In this document: piece by piece, positions 17,539 to 26,368 of the stretch
Layout of the letters: each line of letters opens with the position of its first letter
How positions within the stretch are numbered: the first letter of the stretch is position 1
Source: Micromonospora tarapacensis
GTDB lineage: Bacteria > Actinomycetota > Actinomycetes > Mycobacteriales > Micromonosporaceae
Reading direction: 5' to 3'
Assembly (NCBI RefSeq): GCF_019697375.1
Contig: NZ_JAHCDI010000004.1
Location: 4,575,324 to 4,639,323 of the forward strand
DNA length: 64,000 bases
The notes under the pieces: generated by a model
Seen by the model: the letters and a program-made list of their open reading frames with translations, nothing else
What the model was told of the DNA's origin: nothing
The model's database searches: none
Translations under genes and position numbers: made by a program

Positions 17539-18407
17539 TCAGCCGACGAACGGCGGGACCAGGATCTCGCCCCGCGCCACCGGCATCACCTGACCGGCGA
17601 CGCTGGCGCCCACCACCGTGCCACCGGCTGCGGTCACCACGCAGGCCAACGAGGACGGTCGGCCCATCTCGGCGCCCTGCCGCACCGTGTACGACGATCG
17701 TCCCTCGCCGGGCAGCAGGCCGCTGGCGACCAGCCACACCCCAGGCCGAGCGCCGCCGACCCGGTGGCCGGGTCCTCCGGTACGCCGAGGCCGGGGACGA
17801 AGACCCGGGCGTGCGCGGTTTGCGTGGCGCCGTTCCAGGAGAAGACGCTGACGTGCTCGATCCCGTACCGCCGCGCCGCGACCGGGTCGACCTGTGCCCG
17901 CGCCACGGCTTCGGGACGGACCGGCAGGAACGGGAACTCCAGGCCGCAGCCGGCCACCCGGGGTGGCGGGCCGAGATGGTCCCCGGCACCCAACGCGGCC
18001 ATCTCCAGCAGCGGCTCCGGGTCCAGTTCGGGCCCGAGAGTGGGGCCACCCCCCGTGAGGGTGGCACCACCGGCGGTCACCTCGATCGGCAGCACCCCGG
18101 CGCCACACTCCTGAGTGACCTGCCCCACACCGAACAGACCCCGCCGGCTGGCGGTCACCGCGGCACCGACGCTCGGATGCCCGGCGAACGGCAGTTCCTC
18201 CACCGGGGTGAAGATCCGGGCCCGGTAGGTGGCACCGACCTGGGTGGCGGGCAGCACGAAGACCGTCTCGGAGAGGTTGAACTCCCTGGCCAGCGCCTGC
18301 ATCTGCTCGGTGGCCAGCCCTTCGGCACCGAACACCACCGCGAGCGGGTTTCCCGCGTACGGACGGTCGGTGAAGACGTCCACGATCTCGTAGGCCAAGG
18401 TCGACAT
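17539..18407 (-). pseudogene. PhzF family isomerase/epimerase, frameshifted
   Basis: The frame starts MSTLAYEIVDVFTDRPYAGN, with the PhzF active-site glutamate in REFNLSETVFVL. It continues FTPVEELPFAGHPSVGAA and PEDPATGSAALGLG, all family signatures. After GLG the frame breaks. The proper end, VWLVASGLLPGEGRSSYTV to the stop at 17539, is in the next frame. One extra G in the run that reads CCCC on the + strand at 17739-17742 joins them into about 289 residues. This is another homopolymer error or a young frameshift. Confidence 0.75.
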
Positions 18408-18440
18408 GTTGATAGACACTAGGCCCTTAGGCTGGTGCCC

Positions 18441-19748
18441 GTGAGCACGCCGACCCGGGTCTACCTCGCCCGCCTCTCCGGAGTGGCCGTCTTCGACCCC
18501 AACGGCGACCAGGTCGGCCGGGTGCGCGACGCGGTGGCCCGGCTGCGGGCGAGCCAACGACCGCCCGAGGTGGTGGGCCTGGTCGCCGAGATGCCGATGC
18601 GTCGGCGGATCTTCCTCTCCATCAACCGGATCACCTCGATCGACGCGGACGCGGTGGTGTTGGGCAGCGGCACACTCAACCTCCGCCGGTTCGAGAAGCG
18701 CCCCAACGAGCTGCTGGTGCTCCAGGAGATGCTGGACCGCCGGGTGCAGGTCGAACCGGATGCCCGGGCGGCCACGGTGGTGGACGTGGCGATGGAGTGC
18801 AGCCGCAGCGGCGAGTGGTCCCTCGCCAGGGTGGCCGTACGCGAACAGACCGGCCGGCTGGCCCGCCGGGGCACCCTGCGCCAGGTCGAGTGGGACCAGG
18901 TACGCGGCCTCAGTGGCGTGGCCGACACCCGGGGAACCGCCAACCTGCTGGCCGTGCTGGAGGAGCTGCGCCCGGCCGACCTGGCCAACGCCTTGCAGGA
19001 TCTTCCCGACGCCCGGCGCAACGAGGTCGCCGCGGCCCTGGACGACCAGCGGCTCGCCGACGTGCTGAGCGAGTTGCCCGAGCGCGACCAGGTCGAGATT
19101 CTCGCCGCGCTGGACCGCGAGCGGGCCGCCGACATCCTGGAGGAGATGGAACCGGACGACGCCGCCGACCTGCTCGGCGAGCTGCCCCCTCCGGAACAGG
19201 ACGTGCTGCTCGACCTGATGGAACCGGACGAGGCCGATTCGGTGCGGCAGCTGCTGAAGTACACCCCGGGCACCGCCGGCAGCGTGATGACCTCCGAACC
19301 GGTCATCCTGCCCCCGGACGCGACCGTGGCGGAGGCGCTGGCCCGGATCCGGGAGCCGCAGCTGTCCCCGGCGGTGGCCGCGCAGGTCTTCGTGACCCGC
19401 GCGCCGATGGCCACGCCCACCGGCCGTTACCTGGGCATGGTGCACTTCCAGCGGCTGCTCCGCGAGCCTCCGGCCGACCTGCTGGGCGGGGTGGTGGTCA
19501 ACGACATCGACCCGCTGCGCCCGGCCACCCCGCTGCCGGAGATCACCCGCCGGATGGCCACCTACGACCTGGTGGCCATGCCGGTGATCGACCGCAACAA
19601 CCGGCTGGTAGGTGCCGTGACCGTCGACGACGTGCTGGACCATTCGCTGCCCCGGGACTGGCGGGACCGGGACGCGGCGGCGGGCGTCAGCCCGGACCCG
19701 GCGGTGCGGTCGGCCATCCCCGACGCGGCGACGGACGGTGCGCGATGA
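18441..19748 (+). CDS. MgtE N-terminal and CBS domain protein without membrane domain
   Basis: A 435-residue soluble protein. A PRC-barrel-like N-terminus (ARLSGVAVFDPNGDQVGRV) is followed by the MgtE N domain, seen as repeats such as LANALQDLPDARRNEVAAAL and AADILEEMEPDDAADLLGEL. The CBS pair has GSVMTSEPVILPPDATVAEA and YDLVAMPVIDRNNRLVGAVT. The Mg2+ channel part of MgtE is absent. Mycobacterial Rv1232c has the same layout. It may sense Mg2+ or nucleotides; partner unknown. Start 18441 (GTG) or 18435. Confidence 0.85.
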   Translation: MSTPTRVYLARLSGVAVFDPNGDQVGRVRDAVARLRASQRPPEVVGLVAEMPMRRRIFLSINRITSIDADAVVLGSGTLNLRRFEKRPNELLVLQEMLDRRVQVEPDARAATVVDVAMECSRSGEWSLARVAVREQTGRLARRGTLRQVEWDQVRGLSGVADTRGTANLLAVLEELRPADLANALQDLPDARRNEVAAALDDQRLADVLSELPERDQVEILAALDRERAADILEEMEPDDAADLLGELPPPEQDVLLDLMEPDEADSVRQLLKYTPGTAGSVMTSEPVILPPDATVAEALARIREPQLSPAVAAQVFVTRAPMATPTGRYLGMVHFQRLLREPPADLLGGVVVNDIDPLRPATPLPEITRRMATYDLVAMPVIDRNNRLVGAVTVDDVLDHSLPRDWRDRDAAAGVSPDPAVRSAIPDAATDGAR

Positions 19749-20374
19749 GTGAGCAGCGACGGGCGGAGCGGCTGGACCTCCCGCGGGAGCCCCGCGGGCT
19801 GAAGCTGCCCCGGGTCGACCAGGAGACCTTCGGCCGGTGGGCGGAGGGCATCGCCCGCGGCATGGGTACCGCGAACTTCATCGTCTACATGACGCTGGTC
19901 ATCGGCGCGTGGTTCGCCTGGAACACCCTCGCCCCGGCGGGCATGCGCTTCGACCCGTACACCTTCACCTTCCTCACCCTGGTCCTGTCCATCCAGGCGT
20001 CGTATGCCGCCCCGCTGATCCTGCTGGCGCAGAACCGCCAGTCGGATCGCGACCGGATCGCGTTGGACGAGGACCGGCGCCGGGCCACCATGCAGAAGGC
20101 CGACACCGAGTACCTGGCCCGGGAGATCGCCGCGCTGCGGATCGCGCTGGGCGAGGTGGCGACCCGGGACTTCCTCCGCTCGGAGCTGTCCCGGCTGGCC
20201 GAGGAGCTGGACGAGGCGGCGCAGCGGCGCCGGCGGCACGAGCGGCGGCAACAGGCGGGGCGAGCCACCCGCACCGACGGTGACGGGCTGGAGGAGCCCC
20301 GCGACGAGGTGGACGGCGATCACCCGGGTGGTCGCCGTGCCGACGTCGAGGCCTCCCGCCACCGGGAAACCTGA
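19745..20374 (+). CDS. DUF1003 membrane protein
   Basis: A 209-residue protein whose ATG overlaps the stop of the CBS gene (ATGA). Two membrane helices, ANFIVYMTLVIGAWFAWNTL and FLTLVLSIQASYAAPLILLA, are followed by the DUF1003 signature QNRQSDRDR. A long charged coiled-coil tail (AREIAALRIALGEVATRDFL) and disordered end complete it. Tight coupling to the MgtE-N/CBS protein suggests it is the membrane partner of that sensor. That is an inference from context. Confidence 0.87.
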   Translation: MSEQRRAERLDLPREPRGLKLPRVDQETFGRWAEGIARGMGTANFIVYMTLVIGAWFAWNTLAPAGMRFDPYTFTFLTLVLSIQASYAAPLILLAQNRQSDRDRIALDEDRRRATMQKADTEYLAREIAALRIALGEVATRDFLRSELSRLAEELDEAAQRRRRHERRQQAGRATRTDGDGLEEPRDEVDGDHPGGRRADVEASRHRET

Positions 20375-20439
20375 TCGCCTCGCTCACACCGCTGCGGCCG
20401 GCGCCGGTCCCGGACCGCCACCGACGTAGCATTGCGGGC

Positions 20440-21588
20440 ATGACAGCTCCCGTCAGCACCGTCAACGACGCTGTTCACGCCGCCCTGGCGACCGTCAACG
20501 ACCCGGAGATCCGCCGGCCGATCACCGAACTCGGCATGGTCCGCTCCGCCGAGGTCGGTGAGGGCGGGGTGGTCCGGGTCGAGCTGTTGCTCACGGTGGC
20601 CGGCTGCCCGCTGAAGGACAAGCTGCGTACGGACATCACCGCCGCGGTGAGCGCGGTGAGCGGGATCACCGGCGTCGAGATCGAGTTCGGCGTGATGAGC
20701 ACCGAGCAGCGTCAGGATCTCCAGGCCCAGCTGCGCGGTGGCGGCGCGACCGCGGAGCCCGTCATCCCCTTCGCCCAGCCCGGCTCCCGGACCCGGGTGT
20801 ACGCGGTGGCCAGCGGCAAGGGTGGTGTGGGCAAGTCCAGCGTCACGGTGAACCTGGCCGCCGCGCTGGCTGCCCGAGGCCTCTCCGTCGGCGTGGTGGA
20901 CGCGGACATCTACGGACACTCCGTGCCGCGGATGCTCGGCGCGGACGGCCGCCCCACCCGGGTCGAAGACATGATCATGCCGCCGCAGGCGCACGGCGTG
21001 AAGGTCATCTCGATCGGCATGTTCACCGACGGCAACGCCGCCGTGGTCTGGCGTGGCCCGATGCTGCACCGGGCGTTGCAGCAGTTCCTCGCCGACGTCT
21101 ACTGGGGCGACCTCGACGTCCTCCTGCTCGACCTGCCACCCGGCACCGGCGACGTGGCCATCTCGCTGGCGCAACTGCTGCCCAACGCCGAGATCCTGGT
21201 GGTCACCACCCCGCAGGCCGCCGCCGCGGAGGTGGCCGAGCGGGCCGGCGCGATCGCCCTGCAGACGCACCAGCGGGTGGTGGGCGTGATCGAGAACATG
21301 TCCTGGCTGGAGCTGCCGGACGGCTCCCGGATGGAGATCTTCGGGGCCGGCGGCGGCCAGACGGTCGCCGACTCGCTGACCCGGACCATCGGCGCGCAGG
21401 TGCCGCTGCTGGGTCAGGTGCCGCTCGACACCCGGGTCCGGGAGGCGGGCGACCAGGGGCACCCGATCGTGTTGGCCGAGCCGGACTCCCCGGCGGCGAA
21501 GGCGATGAGCCAGGTCGCCGACCGGCTCGCGCTGCGCCGGGAGTCGCTGCTCGGCAAGCCGCTGGGCCTCAAGCCAGCCGGTCGCTGA
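20440..21588 (+). CDS. mrp: Mrp/NBP35 family P-loop ATPase (Fe-S cluster carrier)
   Basis: A 382-residue protein with a MIP18-like N-domain (VNDPEIRRPITELGMV and the cysteine in TVAGCPLKDKL). The Mrp ATPase follows: deviant Walker A SGKGGVGKSSVTVNLA, VDADIYGHSVPRML, and LDLPPGTGDVAISLAQL. Mrp proteins carry and deliver Fe-S clusters. The CxxC of other Mrp proteins is not seen near the C-terminus, as in several actinobacterial members. It is part of the conserved block with MgtE/CBS, DUF1003, tatB and htrA. Confidence 0.92.
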   Translation: MTAPVSTVNDAVHAALATVNDPEIRRPITELGMVRSAEVGEGGVVRVELLLTVAGCPLKDKLRTDITAAVSAVSGITGVEIEFGVMSTEQRQDLQAQLRGGGATAEPVIPFAQPGSRTRVYAVASGKGGVGKSSVTVNLAAALAARGLSVGVVDADIYGHSVPRMLGADGRPTRVEDMIMPPQAHGVKVISIGMFTDGNAAVVWRGPMLHRALQQFLADVYWGDLDVLLLDLPPGTGDVAISLAQLLPNAEILVVTTPQAAAAEVAERAGAIALQTHQRVVGVIENMSWLELPDGSRMEIFGAGGGQTVADSLTRTIGAQVPLLGQVPLDTRVREAGDQGHPIVLAEPDSPAAKAMSQVADRLALRRESLLGKPLGLKPAGR

Positions 21589-21617
21589 GCGAGCCGGGCG
21601 TCAGGTGACCTCGTCCG

Positions 21618-22043
21618 TCAGGTGACCTCGTCGTAGCTGGCGAGGCGGGGCGCCGGAGCGGGGGCCGGGGCGGCGGTGCTCGCCGGGGCGGAACCGGGCC
21701 GGCGCGAGTCGACCGTGTCGGCCACGTCCTTGAGTTCGTTGTGCACGCCGGTCACGTCCGCGCGGAGATCGTCGTACACACCCTGCAACGGCTTCCGGAT
21801 CGCCTGCTCGTCGTCCTCGCTGAGCAGGTGTTTACGGATGAACGCCTTGGGGTGCAGATCCTCCAGCTGGATGTCGGTGCCCAGCTCCTTGCTCAGGTCG
21901 GTGGTGGCGTTTCGGGCCATGTTGCGCAGGTTGCGCACCATCCGCAGCCCGTCGCTGATCACCGCCGGCAGCCGGTCGCCAAAGATCAGCAACGCCAGCA
22001 GCAGCAGCGCTCCGACCTCCCACACGTTCAGGTTCTCGAACAC
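21618..22043 (-). CDS. tatB: Sec-independent translocase subunit TatB
   Basis: A 141-residue protein. The short N-terminal helix MFENLNVWEVGALLLLALLIFGDRLP is given here by its key parts: FENLNVWE, the membrane helix, then the FG-x-x-RLP hinge. LRMVRNLRNMARNATTDLSK is the amphipathic helix. The alanine/proline-rich tail is cytoplasmic. TatB binds twin-arginine precursors with TatC. Its gene follows htrA on the same strand (71 bp gap), as in mycobacteria. Confidence 0.9.
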   Translation of the reverse strand: MFENLNVWEVGALLLLALLIFGDRLPAVISDGLRMVRNLRNMARNATTDLSKELGTDIQLEDLHPKAFIRKHLLSEDDEQAIRKPLQGVYDDLRADVTGVHNELKDVADTVDSRRPGSAPASTAAPAPAPAPRLASYDEVT

Positions 22044-22114
22044 CCTGGCCTCCTCCCCCGGCTACCGCAGCCAGAGTACGCACGTCGGCGGCCCGGCCAG
22101 AAGGGGGTGAGAGG

Positions 22115-23434
22115 TCACTTCGCGTCCGCGGCGAGGGTCACCGAGGCGTTCTGCCGGGTCGAGCCCCGGCGGTACTCGACGGTCACCACCGAGCCGGGCG
22201 CGTACTTGCGGACCAGGGCGATCAGGTCGGTCGGTTCCGTCGTCGGACGGCCGTTGAGCTTCAGGATCACGTCGCCGGCTCGCAGCCCCGCACCGGCGGC
22301 CGGGCCGGACGGTTCGACCGTCGCGAGGCGCACTCCGCTGCCGCTGGTGCTCGATCCCGGCCCACCGACCTGGGCGCCGATCACGGTACGGCGGGCCTTC
22401 CCGGTGCCGATGATGTCCTGGGTGATCCGTTTGGCCTGGTTGATCGGGATGGCGAAGGCGAGGCCGATGTTCCCGGCCTCCTGGCCGTCGGCGACCAGGG
22501 ACTTGATCGTGGAGTTGACCCCGATGACCCGTCCTGCCGCGTCGACCAGCGGCCCACCGGAGTTGCCGTGGTTGACCGCGGCGTCGGTCTGGATGGCGGC
22601 GTAGTAGCGCGTCGGGCCGCCCGGTTCGCCGGCGTACATGGTCCGGTCCAGGGCGCTGACGATCCCCGCGGTGACCGTGTTCGCCAGCGACAGCGGCGAA
22701 CCGATGGCCAGCACCGGGTCGCCCACCGCCAGCGCGTCCGAGTCACCGAACTCGACCGGGCGCAGCCCGCTGCGGGAGACCTTGATCACTGCGATGTCGG
22801 ACTCCGGATCCTGGCCCACCACCGTCGCCGCCGTGGAGCTGCCGTCGTTGAAGATCACCGACGCCTTCCCGGTGCCGCCGGCGACGACGTGGTCGTTGGT
22901 GATCACATGTCCGTCGGCGCTGGCGATGAACCCCGAGCCCTCGCTGGTGCCGCCCACCCCGGCCACCCGGACGGTCACCACGCTGGGCAGGACGCGCTCC
23001 GCGACCCCGGCCAGCGACTCCGGCGGGCGCTGGGCGAGCGTGGGCGCCGAGCCCGGAGCCGCACCGAGCACCGGAGCGGCCGCACCGCCCCGGATGGCGA
23101 AGGCGTAGCCGAGAGCACCGCCGAGCGTGCCGGCGAGCAGGGCCGTCACCAGTGGGATGAGCAACATCTGATGCAGCTTCGGCCGGCCCGGCGCATCCGG
23201 GTCGGCGACCGGTTCCGGCTCGGTGCCGGCGACCGGCGCCGCGGGCAGCAGCACCGCCGTCGGCGCGTTCGGGTCCCGCCACGGGTCGGCGAGCGCGTCG
23301 GACCACCACGGTGAGGCGGCCGGGTGGCCGCCGTCGCCCGGTGTCGCCGCGCCTGGCGGCGGTCGTCCGGGCACCGGCTGCCCCGCCGGTGTCCCGCTCG
23401 CGCCGGGCCGGCGCCAGTCCCAGCCGTCGGTCAC
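22115..23434 (-). CDS. htrA: HtrA/DegP-type membrane-anchored serine protease
   Basis: A 439-residue protease. A disordered proline-rich cytoplasmic N-terminus and a single membrane helix (LLIPLVTALLAGTLGGALGY) place the catalytic domain outside. The triad is His in VITNDHVVAG, Asp in ESDIAVIKVS and Ser in NHGNSGGPLVDAA. A PDZ domain follows (SGPAAGAGLRAGDVILKLNG). HtrA degrades misfolded envelope proteins. GTG 23434 has GGGAGG at good spacing. In mycobacteria sigE and rseA precede htrA; here they are missing. Confidence 0.93.
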   Translation of the reverse strand: MTDGWDWRRPGASGTPAGQPVPGRPPPGAATPGDGGHPAASPWWSDALADPWRDPNAPTAVLLPAAPVAGTEPEPVADPDAPGRPKLHQMLLIPLVTALLAGTLGGALGYAFAIRGGAAAPVLGAAPGSAPTLAQRPPESLAGVAERVLPSVVTVRVAGVGGTSEGSGFIASADGHVITNDHVVAGGTGKASVIFNDGSSTAATVVGQDPESDIAVIKVSRSGLRPVEFGDSDALAVGDPVLAIGSPLSLANTVTAGIVSALDRTMYAGEPGGPTRYYAAIQTDAAVNHGNSGGPLVDAAGRVIGVNSTIKSLVADGQEAGNIGLAFAIPINQAKRITQDIIGTGKARRTVIGAQVGGPGSSTSGSGVRLATVEPSGPAAGAGLRAGDVILKLNGRPTTEPTDLIALVRKYAPGSVVTVEYRRGSTRQNASVTLAADAK

Positions 23435-23629
23435 TCGGTGCCTCCCACTCCGTCCCCCGGTATCCGCGATCCGCGATCGGGCGTCGCCAGAGCCGCGGTC
23501 GACGGGATACCGCTTCCAGGATTGCACGGATGCGCCGTACCGGGTCAGCGGTTGTCACCCCGGGGGATGCGCGGCTGCGCTCAGGGCGGGCCGCCTCTAG
23601 AGTCACAGTGCCCACCCGCCCTGCGCATC

Positions 23630-24304
23630 ATGCTCGCCGCCCGGAGGTGCCTCATCGCCACGGTCGCCGGTTCCGGCAGTTCGACGAACCCGGCCCTGCA
23701 GTTCGCCGAGTCGTACGTTCTGGAGGACCTCGTGCTGCGGACCGCGCGCAGCCTCGCCCACGAGGTCGGCCTCGACACGGTCACGCCGGGTGCGGGTGCC
23801 GCGTTGCGCCTGCTCGCCGCCGCGGGCAACGCCCGCGCGGTGGTCGAGATCGGCACCGGTACCGGGGTCAGCGGCGTCTGGCTGCTGCGCGGTATGCGCG
23901 TCGGTGGGGTGCTCACCACCATCGACGTCGAGGTGGAGCATCAACGGATCGCCCGCCGCATCTTCGCCGAGGCCGGCTTCGTCGCCGGCCGGACGCGAAT
24001 CATCACCGGTCGGGCGCTGGACGTCCTGCCCCGGCTCGCGGACGGCGCGTACGACCTGGTCTTCGTCGACGCCGAGGCGACCGGCTTCCCCGCGTGCGTG
24101 GACGCCGCGCTGCGGCTGCTGAGACCGGGCGGCGTGCTGGTGCTCAACGGCGCGCTCGCCGGTGGCCGGATCGGCGACCCGGCCGCCCGCGACGCGGAGA
24201 CGGTGACGGTCCGCGAGACGGTGAAGGCGATCCGCGAGTCGGAGCACTGGATCCCGGCACTGCTGCCGCTCGGCCACGGGCTGCTCGCCGCGGTGCGCTG
24301 CTGA
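23630..24304 (+). CDS. SAM-dependent O-methyltransferase (class I, Rv1220c-like)
   Basis: A 224-residue methyltransferase. Residues ESYVLEDLVLRTARSLAHE open the fold. The SAM motif is VVEIGTGTGVSGVWLLRGM, followed by TTIDVEVEHQRIARR and LVFVDAEATGFPACVDAALR. LRPGGVLVLNGAL completes the O-MT 3 pattern with its metal-site acidic residues. Substrate unknown. It is divergent from htrA, as Rv1220c is from the sigE-htrA unit in Mycobacterium. Confidence 0.88.
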   Translation: MLAARRCLIATVAGSGSSTNPALQFAESYVLEDLVLRTARSLAHEVGLDTVTPGAGAALRLLAAAGNARAVVEIGTGTGVSGVWLLRGMRVGGVLTTIDVEVEHQRIARRIFAEAGFVAGRTRIITGRALDVLPRLADGAYDLVFVDAEATGFPACVDAALRLLRPGGVLVLNGALAGGRIGDPAARDAETVTVRETVKAIRESEHWIPALLPLGHGLLAAVRC

Positions 24305-24343
24305 GCCGCCCGCTTCCCCGGCCGGCAGCCGCCCGTTGCCAGG

Positions 24344-25810
24344 TCAGGAGAGGCTGGCCAACCAGCGCAGCAGGCCGCGTACCCCCCAGCCGGTGGCGCC
24401 CCGGGTCAACTCGGCGTCGTCGCGCTCGCACCAGGAGGGCGCGGACATGTCGATGTGCAGCCAGCGATCGCGCAGGTCGCCGGTGAACTCGCGCAGGTAG
24501 AGGGCGGCCAGCACGGAACCGGCGCCCTGGGTGGGGGCACTGTGCAGGTCGGCCAGGTCGCTGCCGAGGTGCTCGACGTAGTCGGCGGCGAGCGGCATCC
24601 GCCAGGCGGCCTCGCCGGCCGCCTCGATGGCTGCCAGCAGCGCGGTGGCGAGCTGGTCGTTGTCGCTGTAGAGGGCGCCGGTGCGGGTGCCGAGCGCCAC
24701 CGCGTTGGCTCCGGTCAGAGTGGCCAGGTCGATCAGCAGGTCGGGCTTGAGTTCCTGCTCGGCGTAGGCGAGCGCGTCGGCGAGAACCAGCCGGCCCTCG
24801 GCGTCGGAGTTCGTCGTCTCGCTGGTCAACCCGCCGTAGTGCCGGACGATGTCGCCGGGCCGGAAGGCGGCGCCGCTGACCATGTTCTCCGCCAGCGGCG
24901 CGAGGGTGGTGATCCGGACCGGCAGCCGCAGCGCCGCCGCGCCGAGGGTCGCCGCGACGACGGCGGCGGCACCGGCCATGTCCTTGCGCATCAGCTTCAT
25001 CGCCGGCACCGGCTTGATCGAGATGCCGCCGGTGTCGAAGGTGATGCCCTTGCCGACCAGCACCACGTGGGTACCGGCGTCGGCCGGATGCCAGTCCAGC
25101 TCGACCAGCCGCGGACCGCTGGCCGATCCGCCGCCGACGGCGAGGATCCCGCCGAAGCCCTCGGCGGCCAGCTGCTCCGGCTCACGGACCCGCAGCCCGA
25201 GGCCGGGCAGCTCGGCGACGGCCTCGGCGACCTGGCCGGCGAACCACTGCGGGTTCTTCACCGAGGAGGGCATGTTGGTGAGGTCGCGGGCCAGCCGGGT
25301 CATCCGGGCGGTGGTCCGGGCCACCTCGACGGCCTGCTCGTAGGTCTCGGGAGCGGTGACCGCCAGGTCGACGCCGGTGAGCGCGGGAGCGTCGGAGTCG
25401 TCGCCGAGGCGGAACCGGTACGAACCCAGCAGCAGCCCCTCGACCAGGCCCCGCACCGCCTCCGTGGACACCCCGACCGGCAGCATGACTGTGATCTGAA
25501 TCTCATTTCTGGCTGCCCGCACCAGCGCCGCCCCGGCGGCCCGCCACCCGGCCTCATCCGCCTCACCGACCCCGACCAGCAGCGATTGGGCGGGGGTACG
25601 CGCGGGGCGCAACTGGACGTGGACCTCGCCCGCCCGGCCCGCGAACCGGGCCATCGGGATCAGCGCAGCCGCCTCGTCGGCGACCCCGTCCGGCAGGGTC
25701 ACCGCGGTCGGCATCGGCTCGGCCGGTGTGTCGTCGACGGCGCCCGGCCGCACGGGCAGGGCCACGGTGTCGAGCCGGTCCGGCTCGGCGGTGAGACGAA
25801 TGGCGAGCAC
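24344..25810 (-). CDS. pepA: leucyl aminopeptidase (M17)
   Basis: A 488-residue cytosolic metallopeptidase that removes N-terminal residues from peptides. The M17 signature NSDAEGRLVLADAL and GKGITFDTGGISIKPVPAMK (metal and substrate lysine) are visible, as are MKLMRKDMAGAAAVVAATLG and the C-terminal WLHIDMSAPSW. Length is typical for the family. ATG 25810 begins MLAIRLTAEPDRLD. It stands alone on the minus strand with a strong hairpin upstream. Confidence 0.93.
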   Translation of the reverse strand: MLAIRLTAEPDRLDTVALPVRPGAVDDTPAEPMPTAVTLPDGVADEAAALIPMARFAGRAGEVHVQLRPARTPAQSLLVGVGEADEAGWRAAGAALVRAARNEIQITVMLPVGVSTEAVRGLVEGLLLGSYRFRLGDDSDAPALTGVDLAVTAPETYEQAVEVARTTARMTRLARDLTNMPSSVKNPQWFAGQVAEAVAELPGLGLRVREPEQLAAEGFGGILAVGGGSASGPRLVELDWHPADAGTHVVLVGKGITFDTGGISIKPVPAMKLMRKDMAGAAAVVAATLGAAALRLPVRITTLAPLAENMVSGAAFRPGDIVRHYGGLTSETTNSDAEGRLVLADALAYAEQELKPDLLIDLATLTGANAVALGTRTGALYSDNDQLATALLAAIEAAGEAAWRMPLAADYVEHLGSDLADLHSAPTQGAGSVLAALYLREFTGDLRDRWLHIDMSAPSWCERDDAELTRGATGWGVRGLLRWLASLS

Positions 25811-25898
25811 GCGGAGCCGTACCTCCTGGAGAAGATCGCGGAGCGGGCGGCCCCACGAGATGGCGGGTCGGGGCGGACGCCCCGGTTGATGGTGCGAA

Positions 25899-25935
25899 CG
25901 CCCTGAGCCACCGGCTGCGCCGGTGGCTCAGGGCG
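25899..25935 (-). terminator. terminator of the DUF3117 gene
   Basis: Perfect 16-bp stem CGCCCTGAGCCACCGG with its complement, 5-nt loop CTGCG, located 75 bp after the DUF3117 stop and upstream of pepA. One of the strongest hairpins in the window. Confidence 0.75.
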
Positions 25936-26010
25936 AGAGCGTGTCCTCGGGAGACACGCCCTAGACGAACCGTCCGCAGGCGGCGAGCGTCGCCGACGAA
26001 CCGGCCATGA

Positions 26011-26178
26011 TCAGCCGACGGCCGCCTTCAGCGCGTCACCGAGAGCGGTCGCTTCGTCGGGAGTCATCTCGACGACGAGCCGGCCACCACCCTCCAGCGG
26101 GACCCGCATGACGATGCCCCGGCCCTCCTTGGTGACTTCCAGCGGACCGTCGCCCGTCCGCGGCTTCATCGCCGCCAT
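26011..26178 (-). CDS. DUF3117 small protein
   Basis: A 55-residue protein, MAAMKPRTGDGPLEVTKEGR, then IVMRVPLEGGGRLVVEMTPDE and ALGDALKAAVG. DUF3117 is confined to actinobacteria and nearly universal there (Rv1211 in M. tuberculosis). Its job is not known. GGGGAGA lies before ATG 26178. Too short for many gene callers, but the match in sequence is strong. Confidence 0.92.
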   Translation of the reverse strand: MAAMKPRTGDGPLEVTKEGRGIVMRVPLEGGGRLVVEMTPDEATALGDALKAAVG

Positions 26179-26368
26179 GTTGTCTCCCCTCAGACCTACA
26201 CCAGGGTCGGTGGGTTGCCCCACAGCCACTTCGCCATGACCACTCGCAACGTGCGCGGTGGTGTCGACCCACGATTTTCCCTGATGAACACCGCCGGACC
26301 CAAACCGAAGCAGCATTGATGTAACAGCATCTAGCTTATCCCGAGATGGCCTGTCACAATATGCGGTC

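Noticed and set aside
25899..25935. Hairpin as part of a riboswitch for pepA
   Set aside because: It lies over 85 bp upstream of pepA, after the DUF3117 stop, and is a single perfect stem; a terminator explains it.
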